64,000 nt of DNA from CAZRQL01 sp964602415 (lineage in GTDB: Bacteria; Bacteroidota; Bacteroidia; Cytophagales; Flammeovirgaceae). The stretch spans positions 46,119-110,118 of the forward strand of contig CAZRQL010000008.1 in assembly GCA_964602415.1 (NCBI GenBank), written 5' to 3'. Below the pieces are notes generated by a model, which did no database searches, was not told where the DNA came from, and saw only the letters and a list, made by a program, of their open reading frames with translations. The translations under genes and the position numbers were made by a program. Positions 41,928 to 50,766 of this stretch are shown here, piece after piece; the stretch's first letter is position 1; each line of letters starts with the position of its first letter.

Positions 41928-44482
41928 ACAAAATATTTGGCCTTTTGTTTTGTATTTCGCTCAGTTTTTGCCTGCAAGCACAAACCGATACGCTTTCATT
42001 GGCCAAAAATCTCTACGAGCAAGGGCAATACAAAAAGACTTCGGATCTGCTCATTGATTGGGTTTCAAAAGCAAAAACTTCAATACCCAAAGCCGATGCC
42101 TTGGTTTTGCTTTCCAAAAGCGAAGAGCGACTCAGCCAACTCCAAACCGCCCTAAACTACTCGCTGCAAGCCACAGAAGAGTGTGAAAAAAAAAGATACA
42201 ATCAAGGATTTGGCTACGCCCACCTACAAGCGGCAAAAGTCTATGAAAAAATGAACCTTTTTAGGATGGCTTACTCACATGCCTCTGCTGCACAAGCGTT
42301 TATCGAATCCGATGTAGATACTGAAATTGATTTGCTGCGCCTGCTTGCCTATTGCGCCGTCCAAAACGATCAGCCCCAAAAAGCCTTACCCTATTATGAA
42401 AAATTGGCCGAATTGAGTAAAAAAGACAGTAAAGAATATGCCAGTGCGCTGAAAGATCTTTCGTCTGCTTATACTTTGGTAAACAATTATTTAGCGGCTA
42501 TAAAGGCACTGCAAACAAGAATTGAGATTTTGCACATCCAACAAGACAGCATACAACTGGCACAAAGCTACCGCACGCTGGGGGCACTCCACCAAAAACA
42601 AGGCGAACTGACACAATCCCTGCAAGCTCTCAACAAAGCCATTGAATACCAGAAAAAACTCGTAATCAACGACGCGCTCACTTACGAGACTTTGGGAGCT
42701 ACGCTTTTGGCTCAAAAACAAAGAGATGCTGCTCTGAAGGCCTTCAAAACAGCACTGGATTTGCAGCAAAACAATCCCTCAGGCATGGCCAACTGCTACA
42801 ACCTTTTGGCAGTTTGTGAAAACTATTTTATGCAATTTGACAATGCCATAGTCTATGCCCAAAAAGCCATCGAATTTGGGGAACTTGCCCAAAACCCATC
42901 TACTTTGAGCGACAGCTATCAAATCCTCTCTGAAACCTACGCCAGAATAAGCGACCTGAGACTTTCACAACAAAGTCTGACCAAGCATCTGGAATTCAAA
43001 AAAATAGTAGAAGAAAAAAGACGAGAAGCTCAAAAACTTGAATTGGAAAAAAACTTTGCAGCCGAAAGGAGAGAGAATGAATATTTGAGTTTCGTAGGTG
43101 AAAAAGAAAGACAGGAACTAAAATTCAAACAGTTGCAACTGGAAAAGGACATTAAAGAACAAGATTTGGCACTTCTAAAAAGTGAAAAAGAACTCCAAAA
43201 AACCCAATTGGCCAATCAAGAACTCGAAAAATCCCGCACCGAACAAGAACTCATCTTAGCCAAAAATCAACTCATCGCCGCCCAAAGACAAAGAGCCATA
43301 GAAAAGTTGGAACGCGAAACAGAACTTCAAAAATTGGCTTTCCAACAACAAGAGTACATTCGCAGCGAAAAAGAAAAAGAACTCGCTCTCATATCCACAC
43401 AAGCCGACCTGCTCAAAAAAGAAAAAGCCCTGAGCGATTCTGAAAAACAAATAGCCAAAGAAAGACTTAAGTACTTGTTCTGGCTGATTATACTGGGTAT
43501 TTTGCTCTTTATTATGGCTCTTGTGGGACTTTTTTGGTTCAGGAAACAAAGCCGGTCATTGGCTAAAAGCCAACGACTCATCCAACAAAAAAATATTGAA
43601 CTCATCAACTCAGAAGAAGAGTTGCGCCAACTCACCCAAGAACTGTTGGCTACCAATACCAATATGAGCCAAACCCAACAAGAACTGCAAATCCTACTCA
43701 AAGATATATCCAAAAAAAATAGAGATATTACTTCCAGCATCGCTTACGCCCAACGCATCCAAGCCGCTATTTTACCCGATACCACCTTTGGAGATTGGTT
43801 TGAAGATAGTTTTGTACTTTTTAGACCCCGCGATATCGTTTCAGGCGATTTCTATTGGATTTCTAACTTTGACCCCAACAAGATCATGTTTGCGGTGGCT
43901 GACTGCACGGGACACGGCGTGCCGGGTGCATTTATGTCTTTGATTGGCACTTCTGAACTCAATACTTTGGCAGGGCGAGAAAAAGAACCTCAGACCATCT
44001 TAGAGGGCATGAGCAAATACATCCGAAACTCATTGAAACAAAACCAAAACCAAAACCGCGACGGCATGACCATAGGGCTTTGTGTGTGGAATAAAAACGA
44101 AAAAACACTGGAGTTTGCAGGCTCAAGAACGCCATTCATTTATATCCAACATGGAGAATTGCACGAAATAAAGGGGGATACCAATAGCATAGGGGGCGAT
44201 TTTGTTAGAAATGACTTTTTGGGTTTTACCAAGCACACCATCAAAGTTGATGTGCCAACAACCATTTATTTATATTCCGATGGTTTTCAAGACCAGATAG
44301 GAGGCCATGAAAAAAAGAAATTTAGCGGCAAAAACCTGAGGGCTTTATTGCATCAAATCCACCAAATACCAAAAAAAAAACAAAAAACCATCTTAGAGAA
44401 TACCTTGCAGCAATGGATGGACGTTGGCAACGAAAGACAATTGGATGATATTTTGGTGATGGGCGTTAGGATTGGAGGTTAA
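41924..44482 (+). CDS. Transmembrane TPR protein with SpoIIE/PP2C phosphatase domain
   Basis: An 852-residue protein with an unusual TTG start at 41924. The TTG gives an immediate signal peptide (NKIFGLLFCISLSFCLQAQ) and a TTGA overlap with the receptor stop. Order: signal peptide; TPR repeats to about residue 350 (periplasmic); a long Glu/Lys/Gln-rich coiled coil (~350-510); one membrane helix (WLIILGILLFIMALVGLFWF); a short coiled coil; then a SpoIIE-type PP2C domain from ~600 (FRPRDIVSGDFYWI, VADCTGHGVPGAFMS, FAGSRTPFIYI, LYSDGFQDQIGG, LDDILVMGVRI). It probably dephosphorylates a cytoplasmic anti-anti-sigma-like or other Ser/Thr target in response to a periplasmic signal; the target is not in the window. 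Confidence 0.88.
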   Translation: MNKIFGLLFCISLSFCLQAQTDTLSLAKNLYEQGQYKKTSDLLIDWVSKAKTSIPKADALVLLSKSEERLSQLQTALNYSLQATEECEKKRYNQGFGYAHLQAAKVYEKMNLFRMAYSHASAAQAFIESDVDTEIDLLRLLAYCAVQNDQPQKALPYYEKLAELSKKDSKEYASALKDLSSAYTLVNNYLAAIKALQTRIEILHIQQDSIQLAQSYRTLGALHQKQGELTQSLQALNKAIEYQKKLVINDALTYETLGATLLAQKQRDAALKAFKTALDLQQNNPSGMANCYNLLAVCENYFMQFDNAIVYAQKAIEFGELAQNPSTLSDSYQILSETYARISDLRLSQQSLTKHLEFKKIVEEKRREAQKLELEKNFAAERRENEYLSFVGEKERQELKFKQLQLEKDIKEQDLALLKSEKELQKTQLANQELEKSRTEQELILAKNQLIAAQRQRAIEKLERETELQKLAFQQQEYIRSEKEKELALISTQADLLKKEKALSDSEKQIAKERLKYLFWLIILGILLFIMALVGLFWFRKQSRSLAKSQRLIQQKNIELINSEEELRQLTQELLATNTNMSQTQQELQILLKDISKKNRDITSSIAYAQRIQAAILPDTTFGDWFEDSFVLFRPRDIVSGDFYWISNFDPNKIMFAVADCTGHGVPGAFMSLIGTSELNTLAGREKEPQTILEGMSKYIRNSLKQNQNQNRDGMTIGLCVWNKNEKTLEFAGSRTPFIYIQHGELHEIKGDTNSIGGDFVRNDFLGFTKHTIKVDVPTTIYLYSDGFQDQIGGHEKKKFSGKNLRALLHQIHQIPKKKQKTILENTLQQWMDVGNERQLDDILVMGVRIGG

Positions 44483-44512
44483 AAAACCAATTTTATTGCA
44501 AAAAAAATTGAT

Positions 44513-44520
44513 TACTTTTG
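44513..44520 (+). promoter_or_regulatory. -7 box TACTTTTG for dps
   Basis: A perfect TAnnTTTG match 21 bases before the dps ATG; the -33 position is unclear. Confidence 0.5.
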
Positions 44521-44541
44521 TTTAAAGTAACTCAAAAAATT

Positions 44542-45012
44542 ATGTTAAATCGAATTGGATTAAATCTCGAAAAAGCCAATGTCTTAGCCGAAAAACTCAA
44601 CGGGCTGTTGGCCAATTATTCTGTTTTCTATCTGAATTTGAGGGGTTTTCACTGGAACATCAAAGGCGATAAGTTCTTTGAACTTCACCTGAAATTTGAA
44701 GAGCTTTACACCGACATTCAGTTGAAGATAGACCAAATTGCTGAAAGGATTTTGACGCTGGGACACACACCCGCACACAGTTTTGAAGCCTATCAACAAC
44801 TTGCCATCATCAAGCCGGCAGAAAACCTGACCGATGGAAATGAATGTGTAAATTCTATTTTACAGTCTTTCAGAGAGTTGCTTATCGAACAGCGAGAAAT
44901 CTTGCTGCTGGCGCAAGACATCAACGACGAAGGAACGGTTGATTTGCTGACCACTTATTTGAGTGAGCAGGAAAAAACCGTCTGGATGTATTCCGCTTAT
45001 TTGGGTAAATAA
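44542..45012 (+). CDS. dps: Dps-family ferritin-like protein
   Basis: A dodecameric iron-storage, DNA-protecting protein. The 156 residues include the ferroxidase region FHWNIKGDKFFELHLKFEELYTD (His37, His49 and the acidic pair nearby), QIAERILTLGHTPAHSFEAY, and a C-terminal QEKTVWMYSAYLGK. The ATG at 44542 is used; an upstream TTG would place the start inside the promoter. Oxidative-stress control is likely, but no operator was recognised. Confidence 0.92.
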   Translation: MLNRIGLNLEKANVLAEKLNGLLANYSVFYLNLRGFHWNIKGDKFFELHLKFEELYTDIQLKIDQIAERILTLGHTPAHSFEAYQQLAIIKPAENLTDGNECVNSILQSFRELLIEQREILLLAQDINDEGTVDLLTTYLSEQEKTVWMYSAYLGK

Positions 45013-45061
45013 AGTTTTTGGACGAACTCAAACGTTTGCAAAAACAAAATTGTTTGCATTT

Positions 45062-45069
45062 TATCTTTG
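45062..45069 (+). promoter_or_regulatory. -7 box TATCTTTG for the 86-residue protein
   Basis: A perfect TAnnTTTG match 17 bases before the ATG at 45087. TTTG at 45035-45038 is 23 bases upstream, a possible -33. Confidence 0.55.
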
Positions 45070-45086
45070 CAAAAAAAATCTACATT

Positions 45087-45347
45087 ATGGCGAGAGCAAC
45101 AATTGTTTACAATGATAGACCTGATTATCACATCTATAAAGATTTAAGTGACTGGGACGAAAAAATAGGAGACGGCAGAATATGCCTTGAGATTTGTGAT
45201 GAAGAAGGGAACGTTATCTTGGACGCGCCCGTTGAGGCGATAGACCTCAAAAACAAGCGCATCGTTTACAAATTTGATGCTCAAATTCCTCAAGAAGCCC
45301 TCGAACAGATAAGGGCTTTGGGGGTTAAGTTTTACAATGAGGGCTAA
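45087..45347 (+). CDS. Conserved hypothetical protein of 86 residues
   Basis: Starts MARATIVYNDRPDYHIYKD; the start is fixed by the -7 box just upstream. It is acidic, small and soluble, with beta-rich segments (RICLEICDEEGNVILDAPV, KRIVYKFDAQIP) and a helix (QEALEQIRALG). No function known to me. It has its own promoter-like sequence and so is a separate unit from dps. Confidence 0.7.
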   Translation: MARATIVYNDRPDYHIYKDLSDWDEKIGDGRICLEICDEEGNVILDAPVEAIDLKNKRIVYKFDAQIPQEALEQIRALGVKFYNEG

Positions 45348-45414
45348 ACGGTCGCCAGTAAAAAAATCTTTTGGATTGGGCTTCCTTTGGGTATGAAATT
45401 TTGGTAACAAGCGA

Positions 45415-45422
45415 TAATTTTG
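45415..45422 (+). promoter_or_regulatory. -7 box TAATTTTG for the CheA-like gene
   Basis: A perfect TAnnTTTG match 29 bases before the ATG at 45452; TTTG at 45386-45389 is 25 bases upstream. Confidence 0.45.
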
Positions 45423-45451
45423 CTTAAATTTATAAATTCCAATTGCCCTGC

Positions 45452-47071
45452 ATGAAATCCAAGGAAGAAGAACTCAAAGAGATATTTGGCTATGAAGCCT
45501 CCGAGATCAGCGAACAACTCAATCGGCTTTTTACAATTTTAGAAAAAAACAACCACGATATTGCCTCAATAGAGGCGGTTTTTAGGTTGACCCATACCCT
45601 CAAAGCCAATGCTTCGGCTATGGGGCTTACGGGTATTGCCGAAATCTCACATGGTCTGGAGGATGTATTCAGCCTTTTGAAGGCCAATCCTTCGAGCCTG
45701 ACTCCTCAGCTTTTTGATGAGTTGTTCAAAGCCAACGACAAACTCAACGCCCTGATTGCAGCGATAAAAACAGGCGAAGAAATTCCTTTCAAAGGGCTCA
45801 AAACCAAACTATCTGTCATCGTCAGAAACCTGAGCGAAAGAGACGGTCAAATCCAAGAGCAGTCGCAAGAAACAACAAACGATGCCGATTTAACAACAGC
45901 CGTCAGTTTTTCGGATGCGGTACAAGTGCCGGTCAGAAAATTAGACAACCTATTGAATCTCATTGGGGAGCTTACCATAGAAAAAGACCGCCTCGCCACC
46001 CAATACCCCGATTTACTCAATCGTCTTGCCCGGCTCACCTCAGACCTACAATATGGCATTATGGACGTGCGTTTGGTGCAAGTCAACATGCTGTTTCAGA
46101 AGTTCTATCGTATCGTAAGGGACATTGCGCTGGCAGAAGGCAAACAAGTCAATCTGGTCTTGCAGGGTACGGACATTGAGATTGACCGCTCGGTATTGCA
46201 GTCGTTGAGCGATTCGCTCATCCATTTGGTACGCAACGCCATCTCTCACGGCATCGAAGCCCCTCAACAAAGAGCCGCCAAAGGCAAAAACGAGACAGGA
46301 ACTATTACCCTGTCAGCCCAAAGCGACAAAAGTTCTGTCGTCATATCGGTGGCTGACGATGGAAAAGGAATATCCGCCGCACTGATAAGGAAAAAGGCCA
46401 TAGAAAAAGGGCTTATTGCACGTGAAGCCGCCGAAAAAATACCGGACACCGACATACTGGATTTTATCTTTGTACCCGGATTTTCGAGTGCAGAAACCGT
46501 AACGGATATTTCGGGGCGCGGGGTGGGCATGGACGTAGTGAGAAAAGCCACTCAGTCCATCGGGGGAAAAGTCAGTCTCCAAACCTTTGAGGGAAAAGGT
46601 ACTGTTTTTCAACTTGTTGTTCCCGCTTCAATGGCTGTAAAAAATGCACTGCTCTTTGAGCTAAACAACTCACCTTATGCCATTGCACTGAGCTACATCG
46701 AAGCGGTGGTGAGTATAGAAAAAAACCAAATCCATCAAGCGCAAAACACATTGCTCACTCATTATTTAGACAAAACCATTACGTTAATCTTTCTGAAAGA
46801 CTTTTTTGAGCAAAAAAACTCTAATTTAGATTTGCTGACTCCAAACCAAAAAATACCGGTTGTCATCACAACTTTTGAGGGTAAAAACGTGGGTTTTGTG
46901 GTTGATAAACTCTTGCAACAAAAAGAAATCATAGAAAAACCGCTTAAAAAGCCATTAGATCAAAACAAATACATCTCCGGGGCCGCCATTATGGGAGACG
47001 GCTCTGTCTGTTTGGCAGTGGATGTTGTGGTCATCTATCAAAGTTTGTTCAAATCTTTTAAGCAGATATAA
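45452..47071 (+). CDS. CheA-like histidine kinase (short, no P2)
   Basis: A 539-residue protein: Hpt domain with phospho-acceptor His48 (FRLTHTLKANASAMGL), dimerisation region (VRKLDNLLNLIGELTIEKDRL), ATP-binding domain (HLVRNAISHGIEAPQQR, VADDGKGISAALI, FSSAETVTDISGRGVGMDVV), and a C-terminal CheW-like domain (KNALLFELNNSPYAIALSYIEAV). The CheY-binding P2 region of classical CheA (~650 residues) is missing: only ~60 residues separate Hpt and dimerisation parts. No cheW, cheY, cheB or receptor gene is near, so a non-motility phosphorelay is plausible. ATG 45452 is chosen over a TTG at 45443. Confidence 0.9.
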   Translation: MKSKEEELKEIFGYEASEISEQLNRLFTILEKNNHDIASIEAVFRLTHTLKANASAMGLTGIAEISHGLEDVFSLLKANPSSLTPQLFDELFKANDKLNALIAAIKTGEEIPFKGLKTKLSVIVRNLSERDGQIQEQSQETTNDADLTTAVSFSDAVQVPVRKLDNLLNLIGELTIEKDRLATQYPDLLNRLARLTSDLQYGIMDVRLVQVNMLFQKFYRIVRDIALAEGKQVNLVLQGTDIEIDRSVLQSLSDSLIHLVRNAISHGIEAPQQRAAKGKNETGTITLSAQSDKSSVVISVADDGKGISAALIRKKAIEKGLIAREAAEKIPDTDILDFIFVPGFSSAETVTDISGRGVGMDVVRKATQSIGGKVSLQTFEGKGTVFQLVVPASMAVKNALLFELNNSPYAIALSYIEAVVSIEKNQIHQAQNTLLTHYLDKTITLIFLKDFFEQKNSNLDLLTPNQKIPVVITTFEGKNVGFVVDKLLQQKEIIEKPLKKPLDQNKYISGAAIMGDGSVCLAVDVVVIYQSLFKSFKQI

Positions 47072-47072
47072 G

Positions 47073-48602
47073 CTATATCTTTTTCAATAGTATTCTTTTC
47101 TCAAGGTATTTGTGAAGCGGCACAACTGCAATAGCCAAAATGGTATTCCCCAGTAGGCTAAAAACCGGTTTGCCACCTGTAAAATCAAGCATAAAAGGCT
47201 CTACAAGCAGAATCAAAAACTCTATCACTACAATAAAAGCCAAAAAAATCAACACCTCAGCCACTCTGGGGTTGAACTGTCCCCTACTGGCTACCACTGC
47301 AAAGAAACTCAACACCACACAAAACAAGAAAATTCCCGTGTACTGGAGGGCATTTTTGCGTTGTGTTTCTCTTTTTTGCTCCTCTTCGCGCTGCTTTTGT
47401 ATGAGTTTTTCATGTTCAATAAGGTTTTCTGCTTCGTACTTGCCTTGCAATTTGCCCATTTCGAGGGCTTTTTCTTTGTTGTAAATAGAATCTGACAAAG
47501 CCTGATATAGTTTGTAATACTGTAAGGATTTGTCAAACATTTTCATCTGCTCATAGGTGGCCGCAATATTGCGGTACGCTTGTCTCAAGCCTTCTGCGTA
47601 TTGATGATTTTGGGCTATTGTTTGTGTTTCTTGCAAAATGGACAACGCATTTTTAAAGTCTTTGCATACCAGATACACTTGCGACAAAGCCGTCATACCC
47701 TCAACAAGAAGTTTGGGATAAGACTTTTGTCTGGCTATTTTAATGACTTGTTTGAAAGTCAGAATCGCGCTGTCGTATTGGCCAACCCCGTCGTGATGTC
47801 TGCCCAACTGAATCAGCGAAGCGGTAAACCCTAAAGTATCGCCCATCTGAATAAATAAATCTGCTGCTGTTTGAAAATGTGTTTTTGCAGAATCAGGCTT
47901 ATTTAGGTTTAAGTAAACAATACCCAAACTTTCATGTGAAAAAGCAATTTTAAACGTTTCCTTTAGTTCTTTGGCTATTTGCAAGGCTTTAAGGCTGTAC
48001 TCCAATGCCAGATCATTTTCACCCCTAAACCGCAAAATGGTGGCTATATTGTGAAACGAACTAAACTTGGCCTTCTCTTGTCCAAGTTTTTCTCTAATTT
48101 TCAAAGCATCCAAATAGTACTTCAAAGCCAAATACAAATCCCCCTGACTTTGCCAATAGCTACCCATGTTGTTTAATGAATTGGCTATTTGGAGGCTATC
48201 TTTTTCTCTAATTCTAATATCAAGTGATTTATTGGCATAAATCAAGGCTTTTTTAGCATCTCCTTGGGCACTGGATACAATACCAAGCCCATTGTAAGCA
48301 TCAGCTTGCAGTTTGAGGTTTGATTGTTTGAGGCCGCGCTCCAACGAAAGAGAATAATAAAAAATCGCGCTGTCAAATTGCCCCATTACGTCATAAGCTA
48401 CAGCCAAACTGTACACAGCCTTATTCTGCCATTCGATATTGGATTGATTTAGCCCCAAATCGTAGTATTGTCTGGCAAAACCAATGGCAAGTGCAGGATT
48501 TGAAAATATGTTTTCATCGATTTTTTCCTTCAAAAAAATATGTGTGGTATCCCCAAATACACTTGTAACAATCAATAAATTTAACATTAATATAAGTCGC
48601 AT
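47073..48602 (-). CDS. TPR protein with C-terminal membrane helices
   Basis: A 509-residue protein with signal peptide (MRLILMLNLLIVTSVFG), then about nine TPR repeats to ~residue 380 (DSAIFYYSLSLERGL, DAYNGLGIVSSAQGDAKKALIY, LYLALKYYLDALKIREKLG). A Glu/Lys/Gln-rich segment follows, then three hydrophobic helices at the C-terminus (YTGIFLFCVVLSFFAVVAS, VLIFLAFIVVIEFLILLV, FSLLGNTILAIAVVPL). The front half resembles TPR sensor kinases, but there is no kinase, guanylate cyclase or regulator domain. One base separates its stop from that of the CheA-like gene. Confidence 0.8.
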   Translation of the reverse strand: MRLILMLNLLIVTSVFGDTTHIFLKEKIDENIFSNPALAIGFARQYYDLGLNQSNIEWQNKAVYSLAVAYDVMGQFDSAIFYYSLSLERGLKQSNLKLQADAYNGLGIVSSAQGDAKKALIYANKSLDIRIREKDSLQIANSLNNMGSYWQSQGDLYLALKYYLDALKIREKLGQEKAKFSSFHNIATILRFRGENDLALEYSLKALQIAKELKETFKIAFSHESLGIVYLNLNKPDSAKTHFQTAADLFIQMGDTLGFTASLIQLGRHHDGVGQYDSAILTFKQVIKIARQKSYPKLLVEGMTALSQVYLVCKDFKNALSILQETQTIAQNHQYAEGLRQAYRNIAATYEQMKMFDKSLQYYKLYQALSDSIYNKEKALEMGKLQGKYEAENLIEHEKLIQKQREEEQKRETQRKNALQYTGIFLFCVVLSFFAVVASRGQFNPRVAEVLIFLAFIVVIEFLILLVEPFMLDFTGGKPVFSLLGNTILAIAVVPLHKYLEKRILLKKI

Positions 48603-48683
48603 CGAGAATCATTTTCTGTTTTTAAAACTACAAAAAAACACAAGAACAGGAGAAAGTTATCTTTTTTTTGTTTTTTTTGCATT

Positions 48684-49796
48684 ATGAATAGGCGTATTAT
48701 CATCTCCGTATTGGGTTCTTTAGCTCTGTTGCTGTTGGCGTACTTTGTAAGTGGATATTTGGCAGCACAAAAAAAACCACCTGCCAAAATCACCTCAACA
48801 GCCAAGAAAAAGCAAGTCCTTGTGCGACAGGTGCAAAACCGTGCAATACCCACTGCCATCAAGGGCTTTGGCAGGGTGATTGCTGCGCAACCCATTGATT
48901 TGATAGCGGAAGTGCCCGGAAAAATTATAGCCGGTCAAGTGCCTCTCAAAGCGGGACAGTCTTTTTCGGCAGGTAATTTGCTTTTCGCCATAGACGAAAA
49001 AGAAGCCCACTTGGCTCTGGTTGCCCAGAGAAGCTCATTTATCAAACTCATAGCCGGCATCTTGCCCGATATAAAAATTGATTACCCCGAAAGCTACGCA
49101 AACTGGCAAAGCTATTTTGGGCAAATTGAGGCCGAAAACCCTCTACCCCAGCCTCCTAAACACCAAAGCGAAAAAGAAAAAACTTTTTTGGCCATCAGAG
49201 ACGTGATGACAAGCTACTACAACATCAAAAGTGCCGAAGCCAGACTGGCCAAATACAAACATATCGCACCCGTAACAGGTTCTTTTTCAGAGGTTTATCT
49301 TGAAGCGGGCAGTTATGCAGGCCCCAATGCCAAAATTGCCAAAATCATGGCTTCCGGCTCATTGGAAGTCAGGGCTGCCATAGACTCAAAATCAGCCGAA
49401 TTTCTCAAAATCGGACAAAATGTGCTTATCTCAACAGATGAGCAACAAATAAAAGGCAAAATCAGCCGTATCTCAAACTTGTTAAATCCAAGCACCCAAA
49501 GTTTTGATGTCTATATTGATGTGCAGAGTCCCAAACTCTACGACGGACAGTATGTACAAGTGGAAATTGGCGGAAAAACAATAGAATATGCTTTTGAAAT
49601 AGAAAGAGCGGCTGTTTTCAACCAAAACCAAGTGTATTTGGTCAAAGACAGCTTGCTGCAAGTGTACCAAATTAATGTGCTGAAAACCAATCCTACTACT
49701 TTGATAGTAAGCGGACTCCCTGAGGGCAGTCAAGTGGTTAGTGAGACTTTAAACAATGCCTACAGCCAAATGCCTGTGTCGCCTATCGAAAAATAA
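48684..49796 (+). CDS. HlyD/MFP-type efflux adaptor protein
   Basis: A 370-residue protein with an N-terminal membrane anchor (ISVLGSLALLLLAYFVSGYLA). The lipoyl/barrel-sandwich half (IDLIAEVPGKIIAGQVPLKAGQSFSAGNLLFAID) is followed by a helical hairpin shorter than usual, then PVTGSFSEVYLEAGSYAGPNAKIAKIM and a beta-barrel (GKISRISNLLNPSTQSFDVYI). This is the adaptor between an RND or ABC pump and an outer-membrane channel, but neither lies beside it. It is followed after 2 bases by meaB, an odd operon partner. Confidence 0.83.
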   Translation: MNRRIIISVLGSLALLLLAYFVSGYLAAQKKPPAKITSTAKKKQVLVRQVQNRAIPTAIKGFGRVIAAQPIDLIAEVPGKIIAGQVPLKAGQSFSAGNLLFAIDEKEAHLALVAQRSSFIKLIAGILPDIKIDYPESYANWQSYFGQIEAENPLPQPPKHQSEKEKTFLAIRDVMTSYYNIKSAEARLAKYKHIAPVTGSFSEVYLEAGSYAGPNAKIAKIMASGSLEVRAAIDSKSAEFLKIGQNVLISTDEQQIKGKISRISNLLNPSTQSFDVYIDVQSPKLYDGQYVQVEIGGKTIEYAFEIERAAVFNQNQVYLVKDSLLQVYQINVLKTNPTTLIVSGLPEGSQVVSETLNNAYSQMPVSPIEK

Positions 49797-49798
49797 TT

Positions 49799-50764
49799 AT
49801 GCGCCGCAACATCAATGTACAAGACCTGTATAAGCGACTTGTTTCAGGAGATAGATTTGCCTTAAGTAAAGCTATTACACTGGTAGAGAGCACTTTAAAA
49901 GAAGACCAACAGCTCAGTTCAAAGTTGATGAGTCTGCTGTCTGTCAGTGGCGGTAAGCGTATAGGCATATCAGGGCCTCCGGGAGTGGGCAAAAGCAGTT
50001 TTATCGAGGCTTTTGGGTTGTACCTGGTTGAAAAAGGAATGAAAGTAGCTGTGTTGGCCATAGACCCCTCTTCTTCGATAGGCAAAGGCAGTATTTTGGG
50101 CGACAAAACCCGCATGGAAGCGCTTTCTCAACACCCGCAAGTCTATATCCGCCCAAGTCCATCGGGGGGACACTTAGGGGGTGTTGCCCGCAAAACGCGC
50201 GAAACGATGCTGCTTTGCCAAAGTGCAGGCTACGAGATAGTCATCATCGAAACCGTTGGGGTCGGTCAGTCGGAGATAGCCGTGCGCAATATGGTGGATT
50301 TGTTTTTGCTGCTTGTCCAACCTGCCGGAGGCGACGAGGTACAAGGCATAAAAAAAGGAATCGTTGAAATGGCTGACCTTATCGCCGTAACCAAAGCAGA
50401 TGGAAATATGACAGAAAAAGCCAAAATCACTGCCCTGCAGTACCAAACAGCTTTGCACTACTACCCTTATCGAAAGTGGAAAACGGAAGTGCTGCTCTGT
50501 TCGGCTTTGGAAAAAAAAGGCATTGGAGAAATCTGGGAGCAAATTTGTAAATATTTTGAACTTACTGACATTGCCCAACTCCGAAAAAAACAAAACGTGC
50601 AAGCCATGTACGAAAGCATACGTTCCGACATAGAAGAACTATTTTACAACCACTCAGCAATCAAACGCTTACTGCCCGAATTTGAGCAACAAGTAGAAAC
50701 CGGAAAAATACAGCCTCATATTGCTGCTACTCAATTGCTGGAAGTTTTTATCAAACACCTTTAA
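49799..50764 (+). CDS. meaB: Methylmalonyl-CoA mutase-associated GTPase MeaB
   Basis: G-protein chaperone that protects and loads cobalamin into methylmalonyl-CoA mutase. The 321 residues have Walker A GPPGVGKSS (59-67), the SSSIGKGSILGDKTRM block, IETVGVGQSE and VTKADGNM-like nucleotide recognition (AVTKADGN). The mutase genes are not in the window. Two bases separate its ATG from the stop of the adaptor gene. A repeat array starts 3 bases after its stop. Confidence 0.93.
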   Translation: MRRNINVQDLYKRLVSGDRFALSKAITLVESTLKEDQQLSSKLMSLLSVSGGKRIGISGPPGVGKSSFIEAFGLYLVEKGMKVAVLAIDPSSSIGKGSILGDKTRMEALSQHPQVYIRPSPSGGHLGGVARKTRETMLLCQSAGYEIVIIETVGVGQSEIAVRNMVDLFLLLVQPAGGDEVQGIKKGIVEMADLIAVTKADGNMTEKAKITALQYQTALHYYPYRKWKTEVLLCSALEKKGIGEIWEQICKYFELTDIAQLRKKQNVQAMYESIRSDIEELFYNHSAIKRLLPEFEQQVETGKIQPHIAATQLLEVFIKHL

Positions 50765-50766
50765 AC

